A stretch of 64,000 nt of DNA from an uncultured Halieaceae bacterium (lineage in GTDB: Bacteria; Pseudomonadota; Gammaproteobacteria; Pseudomonadales; Halieaceae). The notes beneath the pieces are model-generated. The model did no database searches and was not told the DNA's origin. It saw nothing but the letters and a program-made list of their open reading frames with translations. The stretch's first letter is position 1. Every line of letters starts with the position of its first letter. Shown piece by piece: positions 26,148 to 34,705 of the stretch. The translations under genes and the position numbers were made by a program. The stretch covers positions 124,001 through 188,000 of the forward strand of contig CALJGI010000006.1 of NCBI GenBank assembly GCA_938074045.1, in the 5' to 3' direction.

Positions 26148-26172
26148 TCCCTATTCGATGCTGCCCGATTGA

Positions 26173-26739
26173 TCAGGCAGCAGCTTCTTCCCGAGTCTCC
26201 TCTTGAGTCTCTTCCTCGGGCTCCATCTCAGCGATTTTTGCTTCCAGCTCTGCTATCTTTTGCTGTAGTTCCGCGTTTTCGTTCTTGGACTTGCTCAGTG
26301 ATTTTTGCAGCAGGTCGGCACCCTTGGTTTTCTCAGCCAGCTTCTTCTTGTTGGCTTCGAGGTTTTTCTTCATCTTGAGCGGGTCGTACTGTGTCAGCAC
26401 TTTATTTTCCGCACGCACTTCAGCCAGGTCTTTTTGTAGCCCTTTGACCCGCTTCTTGAGCTCTGCGATTTCGTCCTGCTGCTTGTCAGCACGATTGGTA
26501 AGCTCTCGATTGAGCTGTTCCAGCCGCTGTCCGTTCGAGGTTTTGCTGGAGAGATCTGTAATAGTCTCCAGTTGTTGCTTGATCGTGGCGTCCTGAGCTT
26601 CGACTGTACCCTGAAGCTCAGCCTTGTGCTTGCTTAGGTTTTGAATCTCGGCCGCCTTTTCGTCCAATTGGGTCTGGTATTCTCCACGGAGCTTTTCTTC
26701 GAGCTCCATGACTTTCTCAAGTTTGTTGAGCGTTAGCAT
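26173..26739 (-). CDS. Coiled-coil protein of unknown function
   Basis: The 188-residue protein is almost entirely heptad-like and rich in Lys, Glu, Gln and Leu (for example QQDEIAELKKRVKGLQKDL and NENAELQQKIAELEAKIAE). It ends in an acidic tail (EPEEETQEETREEAAA). There is no signal peptide or membrane segment, so it is probably a cytoplasmic elongated scaffold. The function is unknown and I do not recognise a named family. Confidence 0.75.
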   Translation of the reverse strand: MLTLNKLEKVMELEEKLRGEYQTQLDEKAAEIQNLSKHKAELQGTVEAQDATIKQQLETITDLSSKTSNGQRLEQLNRELTNRADKQQDEIAELKKRVKGLQKDLAEVRAENKVLTQYDPLKMKKNLEANKKKLAEKTKGADLLQKSLSKSKNENAELQQKIAELEAKIAEMEPEEETQEETREEAAA

Positions 26740-27114
26740 TCATCCTGTCCTGCATGTTTATCCCCGGCGGCATCCGGATCGTCGGGAGGGTTTTTGATAC
26801 TGTGTCGTGGTTCCGGGCTTTGTGTGGGCTATGGACACATTGGGTGGACATCTATAGAAAATCTATGAAAATCAAATAGACAAGTTTTTCCACCAGGGTG
26901 ACTCAAAAGACGCATTTCGGTATGTAGCGTACCTTGACCGACCGATTCCTCCGGTTTTCTGAAGGGATTGGAGCAGGCTGGTCTGAAAGCCGCGCGCAGT
27001 ATACCTGAAACTGACAGCAAACGGCTAACGCGGAAGGGCATCATGACCAAATATTCACGACATCAGCCGTTATCCGGGGCTCTGTCCCTGCATGGGAGGT
27101 AGGTCATGTGTCGA
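26740..27114. other. Intergenic region, 375 bp, no gene seen
   Basis: All frames are short or broken; a 73-codon minus-strand frame at 26829-27050 has no coding character. The region must hold the promoter of the coiled-coil gene (minus) and the 3' end of the GH16 transcript. No clear hairpin, riboswitch or promoter consensus was recognised. Confidence 0.5.
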
Positions 27115-27963
27115 TTACCTGGGCTGCCAATATTCGTGCTTCACCCAGTCCACTTCCATTGCCCAGGTTTGGCGCATGGCTGAATTGTTGATTTTGGCAA
27201 AATTCAGTACCGCAAAAAACGGCTCTGCGAGCTCGTCACCAGCACCAGCACTGCGATAGATTTGTCTGCCATCAAGTAGAAAGACGAGGTCCGAACCAGA
27301 CCACTGAACTGCATATTCGTGATAATCGGCGAGTGTCGCTTCCTGCACCAGCATCAGCTGCTGCCAGTCTCCACCACCGCAATAGCCGAGGTTCTTGATA
27401 GCCCGGGCCGCGTAGTGATCCGGGCCACCATCGCTGTGATGTTCGAAGATATCTATTTCGCCAGAGCCAGGCATTGGCCAGCAAATATTTTCGTTCTCTT
27501 CCTCCACCGGCGGTTCGTTATTATTGGCACCCAACAACCACCAGGCGGGAAACATTCCGGCCTGACCGCTGTTCTCGACCCTTAGTCGCGCCGTCCACCG
27601 GCCGCCCACAAATTCCTGGCGGTTTTTGCTGGTAATGCGGCCAGCGATGTATTGAGTGTCCTGGTGCTGCTTGCCAAACTTATTGCGGTTGTCGCACGGG
27701 CGTTTTTCGCCCAGGTCAATGACACGCAGCTTGATAGTCCCGTTACTCACCTCACGCGTATTCAGTTCATTATTGCGTACGTAGCATTGGTCCTCGTCGT
27801 TTACCCAAAGAATCTGGTCCTGCCAGTTGTTTGGGTTGAAATGGTCAAAGTCATCCCTGAAATCTACAATCCAGGTGCCTTCGTCCCCCGCCGCACTGGA
27901 CTCTGCTCCCTGCAGGGACGCAGCAAACAGGTACGCTGAAAAAATTATGAGCAGGTATTTCAT
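27115..27963 (-). CDS. Glycoside hydrolase family 16 beta-glucanase-like enzyme, secreted
   Basis: The ATG at 27963 starts a 282-residue protein with signal peptide (MKYLLIIFSAYLFAASLQGA). A GTG five codons earlier is possible but less likely. The catalytic signature GEIDIFEHH gives Glu169 (nucleophile), Asp171 and Glu174 (acid/base), the E-x-D-x-x-E form of laminarinase/agarase-like GH16 enzymes with a beta-bulge. Other family traits are FDHFNPNNW and GMFPAWWLLG. It likely cuts laminarin-type or related marine beta-glucans outside the cytoplasm. No transporter or regulator for glycans is next to it. Confidence 0.9.
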   Translation of the reverse strand: MKYLLIIFSAYLFAASLQGAESSAAGDEGTWIVDFRDDFDHFNPNNWQDQILWVNDEDQCYVRNNELNTREVSNGTIKLRVIDLGEKRPCDNRNKFGKQHQDTQYIAGRITSKNRQEFVGGRWTARLRVENSGQAGMFPAWWLLGANNNEPPVEEENENICWPMPGSGEIDIFEHHSDGGPDHYAARAIKNLGYCGGGDWQQLMLVQEATLADYHEYAVQWSGSDLVFLLDGRQIYRSAGAGDELAEPFFAVLNFAKINNSAMRQTWAMEVDWVKHEYWQPR

Positions 27964-28158
27964 TTTCCGGATATCCACTCGCTGCGATCTTGATCTGTAT
28001 GTTAGGGGTGAAAAGGGTGGGACAACCAGCTATCTGTTCATTAGATTCGACGAAAGCGGACAGCCACACGATGAGCCGTCCATTTGAGCCTATTAAGCCT
28101 TGCTTGTAACCCATTTCCGGGTTGGTTAGGCTGGCCGTTTTATCGGGAGGCAATAGCT

Positions 28159-29013
28159 GTGCGCAAATGGCAGGTGGGTGATGTGACCATCACCAAGATA
28201 GTTGAAATGGAAACGGTGGGCGGCGCAGCCTGGATTTTGCCTGATGCTCTGCCCGAGGCAGTGCGGGGTATCGAGTGGCTGAAACCCAATTTCATGGATG
28301 ATGATGGTGAGCTGAAGTTCAGCGTACACGCCCTGGTCATCGACACGCCGGACAGGCGCATAGTGGTTGATACCTGCGTTGGCAATGAAAAAGAGCGGAT
28401 GCCCTATCGTGATTGGCACCAATTGCAGACTAGCTTCTTGCAGGACTTTATCGCCGGCGGTTTCTCAAGATCCTCCGTCGATAATGTTTTGTGTACGCAC
28501 CTGCATGTTGATCACGTGGGGTGGAACACCATGCTGGTGGATGGCGAGTGGGTGCCTACTTTCCCGGAAGCGCGTTATCTCATCGCCCGGGATGAGTATG
28601 AATACTGGCGTGATCAGGGCGAGACCAAAATACAACAGACAGTATTTGCCGACTCCGTCGCACCAGTTTTTGCCGCCGGACTTATGGATTTGGTGGAATG
28701 CGACCATCAGATCTGCGCTGAGGTTGATCTGGTGCCGACGCTGGGTCACACACCCGGGCACGTCAGTGTTCGCATTCGCTCAGGTGGTGAGCAAGCGCTT
28801 ATTACCGGAGATTTTATTCACCACCCCTGTCAGATGGCCCAGCTGGATTGGGGGAGCGCCGCGGACCTCAATTCAGTAGAGGCGGATGCCACGCGCCGCC
28901 GTGTTTTTGCTGAGTATGCAGATTCACCAACCCTGATTATTGGCACGCACTTTGCTGGCTGCACGGCTGGACGAATCGTTCGTGATGGCAATGCTTATCG
29001 CTTGCAAGTATGA
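28159..29013 (+). CDS. MBL-fold metallo-hydrolase
   Basis: The GTG at 28159 is chosen because GGGAGG lies 9 nt upstream; an in-frame upstream start at 28084 adds 25 residues without support. The 284-residue protein has the metallo-beta-lactamase motifs THLHVDHVG (HxHxDH), GHTPGH and TGDFIHHP. It is a binuclear zinc hydrolase of the glyoxalase II/quorum-lactonase-like class; the substrate is unknown. The Rieske gene is convergent at its 3' end. Confidence 0.9.
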   Translation: MRKWQVGDVTITKIVEMETVGGAAWILPDALPEAVRGIEWLKPNFMDDDGELKFSVHALVIDTPDRRIVVDTCVGNEKERMPYRDWHQLQTSFLQDFIAGGFSRSSVDNVLCTHLHVDHVGWNTMLVDGEWVPTFPEARYLIARDEYEYWRDQGETKIQQTVFADSVAPVFAAGLMDLVECDHQICAEVDLVPTLGHTPGHVSVRIRSGGEQALITGDFIHHPCQMAQLDWGSAADLNSVEADATRRRVFAEYADSPTLIIGTHFAGCTAGRIVRDGNAYRLQV

Positions 29014-29025
29014 GCTGGTGACAAG

Positions 29026-30279
29026 CTATAGGTGGTTCATGCGAGGATCATTGGGATAAATCCACTCATCGCCGATCACCTGGGCGACGCGTAATTCCGG
29101 CGGGATATTGTCAATACCTATCATGCGGTCGGCGGCCTCGTTCCAGTGGTAAATACGTGCTTCCTGATAACTGAGCGGCACCCCAGTAAAGGCATAGGAC
29201 TCCATTGATTTTTGTATCTTGAGACCGAATTGTGTGTCTTCCCGCAATACCTGGCAGAGTTTTCCACCGCGATTTTCCGTCCACATATCCGGCCCCTCAC
29301 CAGCGCCCCAGTCGGGCGCCATGGTCCAGGTTTCCAGGCGACATTTATTGATGCCGTTGGGCCAGAATACTATGGGTGGAATGGCATACTGGCTGAGCGG
29401 TGCTACCAGATTTGGGAACAGTCCGTAGGATTGCGTGCAGGTGCGTGCGATCTCGCCCACTGTTTCAATCTCCGGCAAATTGGTGGACATTGCAACCGCT
29501 TCCAGATTTGATCGCCCCGCAGGCGCCGGTGCTATCATCCGACCGTGGCCATTCTGATACAGGGTGTTTACATTGCGCCTGTCATCGAGAATGGGTGCGA
29601 CAGTTTTTGGGTGGATACTGCGCACGTGGTAGACCTCTGTGTTGGCTTCCATAGCAATTTTCCAATTGCAGTCGAGGTCGAAGATTGCGCGGGCAGCTAG
29701 ACGACAGCGATCGAATTGAAATTCCTGCCACTCCTCCGCAATGGGTCCAAGCCAATCCAGCAGGGTCGGTGCATCAGGGTCAAAATTTAGGAAAATCAAA
29801 TTGCCAAAGCGTTCACAGCGAACCGGCTTTAGCCCCCGAGTCGATTTATCCAGAGTCCGAAAATCCTCGGGGTCGCGAAGTCCCATCAATTCCCCTTCGT
29901 GGCTGTAGCTCCAACCATGGTAAGAACAGGTCAGACGACGCCCACGACCGAATTCCTCGGTCACCACAGGCGCCCCCCGGTGCGAACAGGTATTGAAAAA
30001 TGCCCTTATTTCCCCTAGCTCGGTGTGAGTGATGACCACGGGTTGCCCTGTGTTGTCCCAGAGTCGGTAGCAGCCGGGGTCGGGGATTTCGTCGATGTGC
30101 GACGCGAGTAACCAGGACCTGCGCCAGATGTGCTCAATTTCCAAATCGTAAAAGCGGGAATCTACATAGCGTCCCGCCGGGATGTCTGGTGTTTCCGGCC
30201 ACTCAGTTGGGGGTTCAGTTCGCGCTGCCTCGTATTCCATGAGCTGGCGCAGGGTTTGCACATAGTCGGGGCTCATCAT
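29026..30279 (-). CDS. Rieske non-heme iron oxygenase, alpha subunit
   Basis: The 417-residue protein has a Rieske [2Fe-2S] domain (Cys98-His100 and Cys118-His121) and a mononuclear iron domain with His218 and His223 after NWKIAMEANTEVYH. The residue that bridges the two metal centres, usually Asp three positions before the first His, is Glu215, as in carnitine and related quaternary-amine monooxygenases. The protein needs a reductase, and none is adjacent. Its ATG overlaps the P450 stop (ATGA), coupling the two. It ends the 29-33.3 kb group. Confidence 0.93.
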   Translation of the reverse strand: MMSPDYVQTLRQLMEYEAARTEPPTEWPETPDIPAGRYVDSRFYDLEIEHIWRRSWLLASHIDEIPDPGCYRLWDNTGQPVVITHTELGEIRAFFNTCSHRGAPVVTEEFGRGRRLTCSYHGWSYSHEGELMGLRDPEDFRTLDKSTRGLKPVRCERFGNLIFLNFDPDAPTLLDWLGPIAEEWQEFQFDRCRLAARAIFDLDCNWKIAMEANTEVYHVRSIHPKTVAPILDDRRNVNTLYQNGHGRMIAPAPAGRSNLEAVAMSTNLPEIETVGEIARTCTQSYGLFPNLVAPLSQYAIPPIVFWPNGINKCRLETWTMAPDWGAGEGPDMWTENRGGKLCQVLREDTQFGLKIQKSMESYAFTGVPLSYQEARIYHWNEAADRMIGIDNIPPELRVAQVIGDEWIYPNDPRMNHL

Positions 30280-31469
30280 GGCGATTTCACCTCTCCACCT
30301 GTCACAGCATTATCGGTCGCTGCCGTGAAATCCAGCCAGAGGTGGTGAAAGCCACGCAACATATTGGAATGAGTACGTTCATTGATCGCGCCGGGCGTAT
30401 GCGCAACACCGCTGAAGCGTTGCAGCAGACCAGCGAGACCATGACGTGCCTCCAGTCTGCCCAGCGGCGCGCCGATACAGAAATGAATGCCATGTCCAAA
30501 GGAGTGATGGTCAGCAGGTTTCTCTCGATTCAACCTGAAGCTATCTGCATCGGGGTAATGGTCATCATCCCGATTGGCTGAGCCGAGAATGGCGTACACG
30601 TGATCACCCGCCTTTATGGTTTGCCCCTGTATCTTCGTGTCCCGGGTGGCCTTGCGGTTTACCCAATGCACGGGGGAATCGTAGCGAAGAATTTCTTCTA
30701 TGGCCCGGTCAAGGTGCTGGGGATTGTTGCGCAGTGCCGTCCATTCATCGGGGCGGTCTGCCATGTAGAACAAAAGATTACTCAATAGATTGGTGGTCGT
30801 CTCATTGCCGGCAATTAGCAGCAATAGCGTAAAGCCAACGATATCGGCATCTTCCAGGCCCTCGCCGTCGACCTCAGCGTGCACTACCTGACTGATCAAG
30901 TCATCCCCTGGATTTTTCCTCCGGTCAGGAATCAGGGCGTGAAAATATGCGACCATTTCTGTGATATCCGGCAGACGTTCTTCCAGGGTTGTGGCTGTTC
31001 CTGTCCCGGTAAGTGCGTCAGACCAGCGTTTGAAATCATCTTTTCTGTCGGCGGGTATGCCCATCAGTCGGGCAATGATCAGGACCGGTAGAGGAATTGT
31101 AAATTCGGTAGAAATATCGATGGATCCGCCACTCTCCAGCTCGCTCAACAGCTCATCCACCAGGGTTTCAACCTGTTTTTCCATATCTTTCAGTGCGCGC
31201 GTTGTGAAGGCCTTGTTGACGATAGCGCGGAGCTGGGTGTGGCGGGGTGGATCGTCGACCAACAGCGGTAACGCCATGGCCTGCTGATCCATTTCGCCCA
31301 TGGACTTGGATGAGAACAGGGCGGCGTTCTTGAGGATTGCGCGCACATCATCATAGCGGCTCACGATCCAGCCTCCGGCATCTTCCGCCCACCAGATTGG
31401 GTGCGCTTTGCGCCAGAAAGCATAGTCGGGGTAGGGGTCTGTTATGCGCTCAGAGCTAAAAAAATCCAT
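30276..31469 (-). CDS. Cytochrome P450
   Basis: The ATG at 31469 with GAGGAG 10 nt upstream replaces a much longer spurious frame. The 397-residue P450 has the I-helix AGNETTTN, the K-helix EILRY and the heme loop FGHGIHFCIGAP with Cys331. The N terminus (MDFFSSERITDPYPDY) is typical of soluble class I bacterial P450s. It lies between the ABM protein and the Rieske oxygenase. The electron partners are not encoded nearby. Confidence 0.95.
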   Translation of the reverse strand: MDFFSSERITDPYPDYAFWRKAHPIWWAEDAGGWIVSRYDDVRAILKNAALFSSKSMGEMDQQAMALPLLVDDPPRHTQLRAIVNKAFTTRALKDMEKQVETLVDELLSELESGGSIDISTEFTIPLPVLIIARLMGIPADRKDDFKRWSDALTGTGTATTLEERLPDITEMVAYFHALIPDRRKNPGDDLISQVVHAEVDGEGLEDADIVGFTLLLLIAGNETTTNLLSNLLFYMADRPDEWTALRNNPQHLDRAIEEILRYDSPVHWVNRKATRDTKIQGQTIKAGDHVYAILGSANRDDDHYPDADSFRLNREKPADHHSFGHGIHFCIGAPLGRLEARHGLAGLLQRFSGVAHTPGAINERTHSNMLRGFHHLWLDFTAATDNAVTGGEVKSP

Positions 31470-31513
31470 GCTTTGGTATCTCCTCACGATCAACGCCTGT
31501 GATTGTATTGGCA

Positions 31514-31915
31514 TTATCTTAGCTTTTGCCACCACTCCTGCACGGTCGCCGCAAAAAGCTGGTGATATTGTGTGGTCAGCTCGTTGGCATCGGTTGGCAG
31601 GGCCTGCATATTGGTCGGTGGTAAATCTGACGCACCCTGTACCGGGTCCACCCACTCCAGATTCATGTCCGCTATAAGTTGCCCGAGAAGCGGGGAGGCC
31701 GCCTCGTGATGTGCGCTTGTCTGATGGGTTAGAAAGGCGTGGAAATCATCAAAGGCCAGCAGGCAGTAGTACATTCCCGCCGTGGCGGAACGCCAGTATT
31801 CATAGTGCCGCTTGCCCTCTTCCGTGGTAGTGGCCTCGTACAGTTCTCTGATCAGACGCTCAAACTCCGTTTCTTTGCCCGGATGAATCTGTATATGTGC
31901 CAGGATTGTTGCCAT
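31514..31915 (-). CDS. Antibiotic biosynthesis monooxygenase (ABM)-domain protein
   Basis: The 133-residue protein begins with the ABM ferredoxin-like fold (ATILAHIQIHPGKETEFERL, YEYWRSATAGMYYCLLAF, FDDFHAFLTHQTSAHHEAA). Cofactor-less monooxygenases of this kind oxidise aromatic or quinol compounds, while other ABM proteins only bind or isomerise. It has a C-terminal extension of about 35 residues. It sits between the two P450 genes, 21 bp after the first and 44 bp before the second. Confidence 0.85.
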   Translation of the reverse strand: MATILAHIQIHPGKETEFERLIRELYEATTTEEGKRHYEYWRSATAGMYYCLLAFDDFHAFLTHQTSAHHEAASPLLGQLIADMNLEWVDPVQGASDLPPTNMQALPTDANELTTQYHQLFAATVQEWWQKLR

Positions 31916-31936
31916 CGCTGTATTTCCCTGAGTGTT

Positions 31937-33256
31937 CTAGTTGGCGCGTGTAAACCGAAGATCAAGTTTCAAGGTGCCGAGCATGATGCCGGGCTGATGT
32001 AAAAAAGTGTTACCGGGTGCATATGACAGACTATCCAGTCGATCCAGTAATCGACTCCAGGCGATCTGCTGTTCAAGTCTGGAAATATGGGCGCCGGGGC
32101 AAACGCGAGGGCCTGCTGAAAATGTCAGGTGCCGGGTCACTGCTTTCCTGTCCAGGTCCAGCTCAAAGGGGCAGGTAAACGCGCTCTCGTCGACGTTGGC
32201 GGCGCCAAAACGCAGGTGGAGCAGGGTACCTGCGGGAATGGTGACGCCCTGGAAGCACTCCTCCTGTTGTGTGATACGGGTCGATAGTCCCTGCGTTGGC
32301 GCGCGCAGTCTCATCGCCTCTTCCAGAAATGGTCGCAGTTTGGAGCGATCCTGGCGGATGAGATTGAACAGATCGGGATCATCACAGAGTAACTGGGCCT
32401 GCTCCTCCAATGCGTATTGCGTAGTTTCCAGGCCTCCTAATATCATCGCATACACTATCCCGGCAATCTCTACATCGGTCAGTTTGCGATCCAGTGCTTG
32501 GTATTCTACGTCGGTCAGAAAACTGATCATATCATCGGTCGGTGCGCGACGCTTTGTCACTATCTGGTCCTGTACGTACTCGGCAAAGCCACTGAGCTGT
32601 TGGCGCTGGGTGGCCGCTTGTTTCGCGCTTAATATGTTGCGGTGTCCCTTACCGTGCACAAAAGCGGTGACCTGGGCGTTTCCCCAGGCTTCCAGCTGCG
32701 GAATATCCTCAGCCGGAAAGCCCAACACGTGTGCGGTCACCATTTGCGGCAGCGGCCGCGCAAATTCGGCGATAAAGTCAATTTCAGATTTATCTATCCA
32801 GTTGTCGATGAGTTGATCGACAAAGCGGGTGATGGCTTCAGTGTGCCGGGCAGCGCCCTTGCCAACCCACGGGTCGGTCAGCTCCTGACGGTGCGCCCGG
32901 TACAGCTTATTGCTGGGACGCAGCGTGGACATGGATAATTCCATCGCGTTGGCGTTTTGTTTGAGTTCCCCGGCGTCGTCCTCCAGCAGTCGATTGACGA
33001 TGATCGAAATAACGGGGGGAAACCGCACTGGGTCTTTTACCACGAGATCAATATCTTCATAGCAGGTCAGTACGTAGGCATCTTCCCCGGGTCGTAAACC
33101 TTCCCCGGGAATGGGGTGCACAGGGGATTCTCTGTGCAGAATTGAATAGGCCTCGTACCAGTGCTCCTGGGCACCGGGGGAGAACAAATCCACGTCTTCC
33201 AGTGACACCGGGCAGCGCATTTCACTGAGGGAATGATTAGGTGTTTTCTCGTTCAT
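31937..33256 (-). CDS. Cytochrome P450
   Basis: This 439-residue P450 has the I-helix GGLETT, the K-helix EEAMRLR and the heme loop FSAGPRVCPGAH with Cys386. It is divergent from the other two P450s in the window and has a longer N terminus (SLSEMRCPVSLEDVDLFSP). It heads the P450-ABM-P450-Rieske group; a divergent promoter region separates it from the 33446 dehydrogenase gene. Confidence 0.95.
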   Translation of the reverse strand: MNEKTPNHSLSEMRCPVSLEDVDLFSPGAQEHWYEAYSILHRESPVHPIPGEGLRPGEDAYVLTCYEDIDLVVKDPVRFPPVISIIVNRLLEDDAGELKQNANAMELSMSTLRPSNKLYRAHRQELTDPWVGKGAARHTEAITRFVDQLIDNWIDKSEIDFIAEFARPLPQMVTAHVLGFPAEDIPQLEAWGNAQVTAFVHGKGHRNILSAKQAATQRQQLSGFAEYVQDQIVTKRRAPTDDMISFLTDVEYQALDRKLTDVEIAGIVYAMILGGLETTQYALEEQAQLLCDDPDLFNLIRQDRSKLRPFLEEAMRLRAPTQGLSTRITQQEECFQGVTIPAGTLLHLRFGAANVDESAFTCPFELDLDRKAVTRHLTFSAGPRVCPGAHISRLEQQIAWSRLLDRLDSLSYAPGNTFLHQPGIMLGTLKLDLRFTRAN

Positions 33257-33445
33257 CTCGCTGTGTTCGTGTCGAAAGTGCTAAGTACGCTGACAAAAGT
33301 CGTTCTCGGTTGCCGATGTGAATGTTTACAGTTTGGCTTGCCGCTGAGCATTTTTAAAGGATACCTTAAATGGTAGCGGGGTTGGTGTCGAAAGCGGTCA
33401 GGATTCGCCGGAGATGCGGCTAAGAGAATTTTTTCGGAGTAGAGT

Positions 33446-34489
33446 ATGACGATACGTGTGATTCAGTGGTCCAGCGGCAATGTGGGAGCGGCTATTATCC
33501 GTGCCATCGCCCGCCGCGATGAGACCGAACTGGTGGGCCTTTATGTAAGTTCCGCGAGTAAGGCGGGGCAAGACGCCGGTGAAATAGCCGGTATTGCAGC
33601 CATGGGCGTTGCAGCCACCCATGACCGGGAGCGTATCCTCGCCATGGACGCCGATGTCGTCATTCATACGCCACTGCCATCGCTTGTTTATGGGGACAAC
33701 CCGGGTACAGACATCGATGACTTTGTTGCACTGCTGGCCTCCGGTAAGAGTGTCATTACAACGGTGGGCTATATGTATCCAAAGGTTTACGGTCCTGAAC
33801 TGGTGACCAGACTGGAGGATGCCTGCCAGGAGGGCAGGTCTACGTTTCATTCCACCGGCTTGAATCCTGGTTGGCTGGGTGACGTGATTCCGCTGACGAT
33901 GACGGCATTGTCGAGCCGGATTGACCAGATTGTAGTTCGCGAGATCACCAATTTCGAATTCTACCCATCCCCTGAGATCCTGTTCGACATGATGGGTTTC
34001 GGCAAGAGTGACGAGGAATTTGAAAAAACAGCGAAGCGGCACCGCCACTGGTTGACCCATCTTTTTCGCGAGAATATTCAGATGATAGCGGATGGCATTG
34101 GTATGGAACTCGATGAGATTTCGGATTGCACTGAACGAGCTTATGCGCCCTCGGATCTGAAAACCGCCGCCGGTCGGGTTCCCGCGGGTACTATTGCGGG
34201 CCAGCATTGGGAATGGGCCGGCATAGGGAAGGGTAAAAAATTGATTATTCATGAGACGGTCTGGCGCATGCACCACAGTGTTGCACCGGAGTGGCCCGAC
34301 GGTGATCACTCCGTGGTTATCGAGGGTAAGCCGCGCATGGCGCTGAATTTTGCAGCCAACTGGATTGACGACGGCTTGCTGGCCACGGGAATGCATGCAC
34401 TCAACGCTGTGCCCTATGTGGTTAACGCGGATGCGGGCATCAAGACCTTGCTCGATTTACCGTGGATACTAGGTCGAGGTGCGGCCTGA
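33446..34489 (+). CDS. Dihydrodipicolinate-reductase-like / amine-dehydrogenase-like NAD(P)H enzyme
   Basis: The 347-residue protein has an N-terminal Rossmann start (IRVIQWSSGNVGAAIIRAI) and a body like the NAD(P)H-dependent amine dehydrogenases related to DapB (HSTGLNPGWLGDVIPL, then EITNFEFYPSPEILFDMMGFG). Several such proteins occur next to oxygenase clusters in steroid or terpenoid catabolism. It is divergent from the P450-ABM-P450-Rieske group, with about 190 bp of shared upstream DNA, so co-regulation is plausible. The substrate is unknown. Confidence 0.8.
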   Translation: MTIRVIQWSSGNVGAAIIRAIARRDETELVGLYVSSASKAGQDAGEIAGIAAMGVAATHDRERILAMDADVVIHTPLPSLVYGDNPGTDIDDFVALLASGKSVITTVGYMYPKVYGPELVTRLEDACQEGRSTFHSTGLNPGWLGDVIPLTMTALSSRIDQIVVREITNFEFYPSPEILFDMMGFGKSDEEFEKTAKRHRHWLTHLFRENIQMIADGIGMELDEISDCTERAYAPSDLKTAAGRVPAGTIAGQHWEWAGIGKGKKLIIHETVWRMHHSVAPEWPDGDHSVVIEGKPRMALNFAANWIDDGLLATGMHALNAVPYVVNADAGIKTLLDLPWILGRGAA

Positions 34490-34576
34490 GATATAGTTCG
34501 GGGGATACTGCCTTGGATCGCTCTACTGGTTTCTGATAATGGCCAGAGCGCGGTCATAGCTCTCTGCAATCACATC

Positions 34577-34648
34577 CTAGCTGTTCCCGCCAACGCAGGC
34601 GTTGAGGAGCAATGTCAGACAAAAAATCTGAAGAAAAAGAAGGCGCAT
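34577..34648 (-). pseudogene. Possible lipoprotein stub
   Basis: A minus-strand ATG at 34648 gives 23 residues with a lipoprotein signal-like sequence (LQIFCLTLLLNACVGG), then TAG. Reading through gives DVIAESYDRALAIIRNQ and another TAG before 34490. It may be the degraded start of a small lipoprotein gene. The evidence is weak: only the signal-like composition and the open frames. Confidence 0.3.
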
Positions 34649-34705
34649 GTTAACAGCCTGTCCCTAACCAGTCCTGAATGTATGACGAATGTCGGGGCAG
34701 TTAAC

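Noticed and set aside
26160..26181. Hairpin (6-bp stem, 10-nt loop) at the end of the coiled-coil gene as terminator
   Set aside because: Short stem overlapping the stop codon and no T-run on either strand.
31470..31655. 62-residue N-terminal extension of the 30276 P450
   Set aside because: No coding character and overlap with the ABM gene; ATG 31469 has GAGGAG upstream and begins the typical P450 N terminus.
33398..34396. 332-codon minus-strand frame
   Set aside because: It is fully antisense to the DapB-like dehydrogenase and has no protein-like motif.
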